This document shows, piece by piece, positions 21,149-25,500 of a stretch of 25,500 nt of DNA (position 1 is its first letter; every line of letters begins with the position of its first letter). The notes under the pieces are model-generated. The model worked only from the letters and a program-made list of their open reading frames with translations. It had not been told where the DNA came from and searched no databases. The stretch comes from CAYGHE01 sp964349805 (lineage in GTDB: Bacteria > Patescibacteriota > Saccharimonadia > Saccharimonadales > Saccharimonadaceae). The stretch lies in contig CAYGHE010000008.1 of NCBI GenBank assembly GCA_964349805.1, positions 1 through 25,500 on the forward strand, written 5' to 3'. The translations under genes were made by a program, and so were the position numbers.

Positions 21149-22408
21149 CTACGACTTAAGTGCCTCTACAGCCTTACTCATTTGTGGGTCTGTATCAGAG
21201 CTTACATCCTCTTGGGTAAGCTCTACGCGAATATCTGGGTTAATACCCCCAGAACTAATATTTCTGCCTGACGGCGTGTACCAGCGAGCGATAGTTACTT
21301 TTAATTGTCCGCCGTCAACTAGATCAACCAGTCTTTGTACGCTGCCCTTCCCAAAAGTGTTCTCTCCCACTAGGGTGGCTACTTTGTGGTCTTGCAAAGC
21401 TCCAGCTACGATTTCGCTGGCACTAGCGCTACCAGCATTAATAAGTACTGTCGTTGGAACGTTTTTGAGAATAGGGTTATTGCCAGCTTTCAAGGTAGAA
21501 CCAATACTTGTACCACTACGCTCGGTGACTACGACTTGACCGTCCAACCATATCCCTGCCACGTCTCGGGCAGCCGAAAGATATCCGCCATTATTGCCTC
21601 TCAAGTCCAAAACTACACCACCTACGCCTTCTTCTTTAAAACTGCGAGCTGCATTGCGAGTCAAACTGGCTGTTTCTTCATCAAAACGCGTAATCGTCAG
21701 GATGCCTACGTTATCAACGACCTCGCTTTCTACGCTCGGGTTGTTAATGATAGCCCGCGTGATAGAAAAATCTATGATCTCATTGTCCCGCTGTACTGTT
21801 AGTTTTACCGAGGTGCCTTCTTCTCCTCTGATAACGCTCACTGCTTGATCTACACTCCAGCCTTCGGTAGATTGGTCATTTACTTTCAAAATTCTATCAT
21901 TGGCATGCAAGCCAGCACGTTCTGCTGGATTGTTCTTTAGTGTACGAATAATACTAACCTGGCCGTCTCTTAGGCCTATTTCAGCCCCAATTCCGCCACC
22001 TATATTACCAGACAGGCTATCACTGAATTGTGAAGATTCTTCTGCGTTCATGTAAACCGTATAAGGATCCCCCGCCGCCTCGACTAGCCCGCGGCTAGCT
22101 CCTCGGATTAGAGCGTCGATATCAAGTTGGCCATCGTAGTTGGCCGCTAACTTGCGATAAGTATCCTGAACTGAACTCAAATCTATTTCGCCATCATGAG
22201 CGTTATAGCCGAACAATGGACCGGCGATGCCCGTAATTTTATTGTGATTTGTGCCCGCAAAATAGCCTATAGCTATCGCTACAGCAATAAAAATAACCGT
22301 TACTACTGGCGACAGTCTAAATTTGGACCGAGTCGAAACCTCGTTATTTACTTTTTGGCTAGGAGCACCATCATCATTCTCCCGCTTTTTTGAACGTTTC
22401 TTTATCAT
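21149..22408 (-). CDS. S41 family C-terminal processing protease (CtpA-like)
   Basis: A membrane-anchored serine protease of 419 aa: a basic N-terminal tail, one TM segment (about 33-50), a helical region with GDPYTVYMNAEE, a PDZ domain (about 130-210, with the IGAEIG and GLHANDRILKVN parts), then the S41 core with nucleophile Ser327 (NAGSASASEIVAGAL) and general base Lys354 (TFGKGSVQ). CtpA-type proteases process or degrade secreted proteins, including peptidoglycan hydrolases in some species, which fits its place beside a CHAP hydrolase. TATAAT lies 8 nt before the ATG and there is no ribosome site. Confidence 0.95.
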   Translation of the reverse strand: MIKKRSKKRENDDGAPSQKVNNEVSTRSKFRLSPVVTVIFIAVAIAIGYFAGTNHNKITGIAGPLFGYNAHDGEIDLSSVQDTYRKLAANYDGQLDIDALIRGASRGLVEAAGDPYTVYMNAEESSQFSDSLSGNIGGGIGAEIGLRDGQVSIIRTLKNNPAERAGLHANDRILKVNDQSTEGWSVDQAVSVIRGEEGTSVKLTVQRDNEIIDFSITRAIINNPSVESEVVDNVGILTITRFDEETASLTRNAARSFKEEGVGGVVLDLRGNNGGYLSAARDVAGIWLDGQVVVTERSGTSIGSTLKAGNNPILKNVPTTVLINAGSASASEIVAGALQDHKVATLVGENTFGKGSVQRLVDLVDGGQLKVTIARWYTPSGRNISSGGINPDIRVELTQEDVSSDTDPQMSKAVEALKS

Positions 22409-22416
22409 TACTTACA

Positions 22417-22422
22417 ATTATA
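22417..22422 (-). promoter_or_regulatory. -10 box of the S41 protease gene
   Basis: TATAAT on the minus strand, 8 nt before the ATG. No good -35 is visible. The transcript would begin within about 2 nt of the start codon. Confidence 0.45.
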
Positions 22423-22478
22423 GCCTCTGGACGCCGATGACGCTATAGTGATTGTGGTTTTAGATTTCCCGTTTGCTA

Positions 22479-23729
22479 TTAACCAAAGTAAATATAATTT
22501 TGGAAGAATGATTTATGAACAACCATCTCGCTGTAGTGCCCCCACCCTGGACCACCCGCATTATAGTAGTTGTATTGACTAACACGAATCTGATCACCCA
22601 TAACTTCCTCAACCCAGGCTGTATGCCCCCAATAGTCTCCTTGTGACGGGATTGCATCTTTCACGGCCACTGACCCTTCCCTCGGTTCTACTCCGCTAGG
22701 TATACCTCTTGTTTGAGCATTGGATGTGTGCCAGACCCCGGTGTTATATGCGGCCTTTTGACCCCTCCTAAAATCCCCGTCAGGAAACGTCCAACCGCTA
22801 AAAGCCCATTGCCATGCATTGCCTATTCCGCCCCAATATGGCATATTGCTGTAAGCTTGATGAACTTTCCATGCCGTGTAACTCACACACTCTCTGTTAT
22901 ACATACCCCATGGATCTACTAAACTGTCCTGAGCATTATTAGCCAAGTACGCAGGATAACCACCCTTATTAGAATCCCCAGCAACAATACTTGCATTCGT
23001 GGAAGCCGTTAACCTAGTAAAGTAGGCGGCTTGTTCATCTTTAAGTTTATCGAGCTCTTGGCTCTTCTCGCTAATTAGAGCTTGAAATGCAGATTCCTCG
23101 CCTCTGGTTTTATCGAGTAGATTCTGGCGCTCTGCTTCCTTAGCAGCTAAAGCATCTCTTTGTACTTTTTGATCGGCCAAAACTCTTTCGACATCTTGTT
23201 TTTGAGTCTCTAGCTCTTTCTTGAGGTCTTTTATCTTGGTTATGGTGCTAGCTAATTGATCCCTAATAGAAATCCTATACTCTTGTTTGTCTAGAAAATC
23301 ACCAATCGTACCACTGCTGGCCAACATCTCTATCGGTGAAATATTATCATCTACATATAAGTCAGCTATGGTTTCACCCAAAGCGTCTTGATTATCCTTG
23401 ATGCGTTGTTCGGTTTCTTTTATTTGAAGTACTAATTGATCATATTTTGCCTGACTAACATCCACCTGAGCTTGAATAGTGTTTTTTTCGTTAGACAACT
23501 TTTCTAGCTCATTGCCTAAGGTACGTTTTTGACTACTTAACTCGGTTGCTTTCTGTTGATATGCGTCAATATCTTCTTGTAGCGCTTGTATCCTGGAGTC
23601 GTATGGATTAGCGAAGACATTTTGGGTTATTTGTATTGGTGCAGCAAAACCTACTGTTACTACTCCAAGTACAATTAAAAGCCTTTTTGTAAAAGACATT
23701 TTTGCTGATGTGGTGGAACGCAGCTTCAT
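22479..23729 (-). CDS. Secreted coiled-coil CHAP peptidoglycan hydrolase (PcsB-like)
   Basis: With the start at 23729 the product is 416 aa: a signal peptide (hydrophobic about 17-35, cleavage likely after VFA at 40), a long Glu/Gln/Lys-rich coiled coil (about 42-240), and a C-terminal CHAP domain with catalytic Cys281 (MYNRECVSYTAWKVH) and His369 (DYWGHTAWVEEV), then Asn387. This is the layout of PcsB/CwlO-like hydrolases, in which the coiled coil docks on FtsX and ATP cycling by FtsE switches on the enzyme. ftsX lies 51 nt upstream. An in-frame ATG at 23741 overlaps the -10 box, so the later start is preferred. Confidence 0.92.
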   Translation of the reverse strand: MKLRSTTSAKMSFTKRLLIVLGVVTVGFAAPIQITQNVFANPYDSRIQALQEDIDAYQQKATELSSQKRTLGNELEKLSNEKNTIQAQVDVSQAKYDQLVLQIKETEQRIKDNQDALGETIADLYVDDNISPIEMLASSGTIGDFLDKQEYRISIRDQLASTITKIKDLKKELETQKQDVERVLADQKVQRDALAAKEAERQNLLDKTRGEESAFQALISEKSQELDKLKDEQAAYFTRLTASTNASIVAGDSNKGGYPAYLANNAQDSLVDPWGMYNRECVSYTAWKVHQAYSNMPYWGGIGNAWQWAFSGWTFPDGDFRRGQKAAYNTGVWHTSNAQTRGIPSGVEPREGSVAVKDAIPSQGDYWGHTAWVEEVMGDQIRVSQYNYYNAGGPGWGHYSEMVVHKSFFQNYIYFG

Positions 23730-23739
23730 GCTGGAGCTC

Positions 23740-23769
23740 ATTTTAGCACAAGCGTAATAGAGATGTCAA
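23740..23769 (-). promoter_or_regulatory. CHAP hydrolase promoter
   Basis: TTGACA (23764-23769), 18 bp, TGC-TAAAAT (23740-23745) on the minus strand: a consensus -35 with an extended -10, in the gap after ftsX. The -10 is 10 nt before the ATG at 23729, so the leader is about 3-4 nt. It allows hydrolase expression apart from ftsEX. Confidence 0.65.
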
Positions 23770-23780
23770 CCCTGGTGGAA

Positions 23781-24782
23781 CTACATCTTGAGGTAACGAT
23801 GTGTTGCTAACAACGACGAGACTACGCCTATAAAAGCGCCTGCAACTATCATTCCAAGTAGCACGAATCCTATATAGAACATGAACATATCAATAGTGGG
23901 CTGTACTGATATTTGATAGTTAGACAACGGTTCAGAAACGGCATGCAGACCCAAGATACCGAGTCCTGTAGCCAAGATTGCCGCTATAAAACCATACACT
24001 ATAGCTTCAACTATAAATGGGCCTCGTATGAACGATTTGTCAGCACCTATTAGGCTCATCATCTGAATTTCTTCTTTGCGGTTGAATATGGCCATCCGAA
24101 TAGTGTTAAAAATTATTAACGAAGAAACTACAACAAATATTGCTCCAGTTATAATACCTACGCGTTGAGCAAAGCTAGCGGCACGTCCAATCGATTCAAT
24201 ACTGCTGCGACGTTCGCCAGCAAAAGATGGTGGCCTATCGGGGTTTATATGCTCTGCTATTAATTCGTTATTGTCTACAAAATCACGCAATTCCGAAGTA
24301 TCATTTATATCCTCTACCACCACTCGAAGGGTTGCGGGGTTTTTATTGGTTGCTTCTTTTATTGCCTCAAGTACCGATGCATCATGTCGGTTATCTTGGA
24401 TAAATTGTTCCCTAGCTTGTTCGGCGCTAACAAAACTAGCCGATCGAACTGAATCTAATTGCCGCAGCTCCGACACCAGTTCAGCACCCTCCTCGTCAGT
24501 AGTATCTGTTTCTAGGTAAATAGACATGTCTACTTTGTCACGTAAGTCGCCAATAGTGTCGTTCAAAATAGAGTGCGCGGCAAGTGTAGCAAATATAATC
24601 AAAAGTGTAATAGCCATCACGGCAGTTGCCGCTATTGTCAGCCAGGCATTTCGGGAAAAGTTATTTATTCCATAGCGACACATTCGAACAAACGTTACTA
24701 ATTTGCGTCTTTTTTGCTTTTGCTTAGTCAAAATTTTAGTGGACGGCTTTTTCTTGGGGTTATTTTTAGATTTGGCCATCAT
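23781..24782 (-). CDS. ftsX: Cell division membrane protein FtsX
   Basis: Membrane half of the FtsEX complex, which couples ATP use in the cytoplasm to activation of peptidoglycan hydrolases outside. The 333-aa product has a Lys-rich N-terminal tail, TM1 (about 45-70), a large extracytoplasmic loop (about 71-207, the hydrolase-binding part), then three TM segments (about 208-230, 257-281, 299-325), the standard FtsX topology. The start makes an ATGA overlap with the ftsE stop; a second ATG follows directly and is equally possible. The hydrolase gene downstream is its likely partner. Confidence 0.95.
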   Translation of the reverse strand: MMAKSKNNPKKKPSTKILTKQKQKRRKLVTFVRMCRYGINNFSRNAWLTIAATAVMAITLLIIFATLAAHSILNDTIGDLRDKVDMSIYLETDTTDEEGAELVSELRQLDSVRSASFVSAEQAREQFIQDNRHDASVLEAIKEATNKNPATLRVVVEDINDTSELRDFVDNNELIAEHINPDRPPSFAGERRSSIESIGRAASFAQRVGIITGAIFVVVSSLIIFNTIRMAIFNRKEEIQMMSLIGADKSFIRGPFIVEAIVYGFIAAILATGLGILGLHAVSEPLSNYQISVQPTIDMFMFYIGFVLLGMIVAGAFIGVVSSLLATHRYLKM

Positions 24783-25462
24783 TGTCGATAGCTCCCCTGA
24801 GCTTGATCACCGGTAATATTGCCGTCTTCTAGTGTAATAACTCGTCTTTTGAGTTTGTTTACTATATTAACGTTATGCGTAGTTAGCAGTACGGTAGTGC
24901 CATATTTATTAATCTTTTCAAGTAGTTGGACGATATCCCAGCTATGCTTAGGATCAAGATTACCTGTTGGCTCGTCAGCAACCAAAATCTTGGGTTGTCG
25001 TACCACGGCGCGAGCAATCGCTACTCGCTGACGTTCTCCACCTGACAGTTGGCTAGGAAAATGCTTTTCCTTACCCGTTAGGCCAACTAATTCAATAACT
25101 TTAGGTACAGTGTTTTTAATTTCACGATTAGTAACTCCTGCTATCTCCAGGGCAAAGGCTACATTTTCAAAAACGGTACGTTGCGGCAATAATTTAAAGT
25201 CCTGGAAGACCACACCGATTTTACGGCGCAATAGCGGAATATCTTTATCTTTTAATGTATCGTAATCTATACCACCTACAACAATTTTGCCACTAGTTGG
25301 TTTTTCTTCACGAGTTAGTAGTTTCAACAACGTTGACTTACCTGCTCCGCTCGTACCAACTAAAATGACAAATTCTCGCGGCTCAATAAACAAGCTCATG
25401 CGATTAATCGCCGGCGCTTCACTCTTTGTGTAGGATTTTGTTACGCGGTCTAGTAGTATCAT
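24779..25462 (-). CDS. ftsE: Cell division ATP-binding protein FtsE
   Basis: ABC-type ATPase that drives FtsX. The 227-aa product has Walker A GTSGAGKST (36-44), Q-loop Gln87 (VVFQDFKLLPQRTVFEN), the signature LSGGERQRVAIARA (139-152), Walker B ILVADEPTGNLD (Asp163, Glu164) and switch His196 (TTHNVNI). NLDPKHSWDIV is typical of FtsE. It is complete in the window; TATAAT (25474-25479) lies 11 nt before the ATG. It overlaps ftsX by 4 nt. Confidence 0.97.
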   Translation of the reverse strand: MILLDRVTKSYTKSEAPAINRMSLFIEPREFVILVGTSGAGKSTLLKLLTREEKPTSGKIVVGGIDYDTLKDKDIPLLRRKIGVVFQDFKLLPQRTVFENVAFALEIAGVTNREIKNTVPKVIELVGLTGKEKHFPSQLSGGERQRVAIARAVVRQPKILVADEPTGNLDPKHSWDIVQLLEKINKYGTTVLLTTHNVNIVNKLKRRVITLEDGNITGDQAQGSYRQ

Positions 25463-25473
25463 TATCGTCCATA

Positions 25474-25479
25474 ATTATA
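25474..25479 (-). promoter_or_regulatory. ftsEX extended -10 box
   Basis: TGT-TATAAT on the minus strand, 11 nt before the ftsE ATG. The -35 region reaches the edge of the window and cannot be judged. The leader would be about 4-5 nt. Confidence 0.4.
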
Positions 25480-25500
25480 ACATAAGCGCATATAGATTAC

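Noticed and set aside
1..25500. UGA recoding, CRISPR arrays, insertion sequences, prophage or tRNA genes
   Set aside because: TGA ends several genes in ATGA overlaps and none is needed inside a frame. I saw no regular spacer-repeat array, transposase, integrase, phage gene, or cloverleaf with CCA-type ends.

Overview
The window is about 25.5 kb of compact bacterial chromosome at moderate GC. Almost all of it is housekeeping genes on the minus strand, with only two plus-strand genes (a Trm11-like methyltransferase and rpmA). TGA is used as an ordinary stop, for example in several ATGA overlaps, so this is not a UGA-recoded lineage. Short proteins, long out-of-phase gene overlaps, a single-chain GlyRS, and a division cluster stripped of Mur ligases suggest a Candidate Phyla Radiation (Patescibacteria) genome, most likely Saccharibacteria-like. 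The taxon is an inference from gene style and protein character, not a database result.

Layout from right to left, which is the direction of transcription. (1) 25462-20703: ftsE, ftsX, a secreted coiled-coil/CHAP peptidoglycan hydrolase, an S41 C-terminal processing protease and an orphan response regulator. This looks like an FtsEX-PcsB-type cell-separation module. (2) 20620-19605: three small, proline/acid-rich, probably disordered proteins of unknown function. Two of them are driven by duplicated promoters. (3) 19559-16996: rpmA (+), an aldo/keto reductase (-) and the Trm11-like methyltransferase (+). (4) 16876-14067: a flippase-like membrane protein, xseA, xseB and a membrane-anchored methyltransferase, with overlapping or nearly abutting genes. 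(5) 14050-11599: a one-TM PsbP-like protein, a sensor-less histidine kinase, a response regulator and recO, the last three joined by 4-nt overlaps. (6) 11404-8948: glyQS and yvcK. (7) 8692-433: the division and cell-wall (dcw) cluster mraZ, rsmH, ftsL-like, ftsI, mraY, ftsW, murG, ftsQ. (8) 432-1: non-coding, with operator-like palindromes and a promoter firing out of the window.

The most novel material is non-coding and inside the dcw cluster. Between mraZ and rsmH (8031-8272) the minus strand can fold into a large nested structure: a closing helix of about 27 bp, an inner 14-bp helix, and a hairpin capped by a UUCG tetraloop. G-U wobbles favour the minus strand, so I propose a structured RNA. 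Between rsmH and ftsL (6969-7079) there is a 21-codon ORF with a strong Shine-Dalgarno, followed by a 16-bp hairpin whose five wobbles again make it stable only as minus-strand RNA.

Regulation: many genes have a TATAAT-like box 6-9 nt before the start codon with no good Shine-Dalgarno, which implies frequent leaderless transcription. mraZ instead has a leader, an SD, a clear promoter and MraZ-type GTGG boxes. An inverted pair of DnaA boxes lies just upstream of the mraZ promoter.
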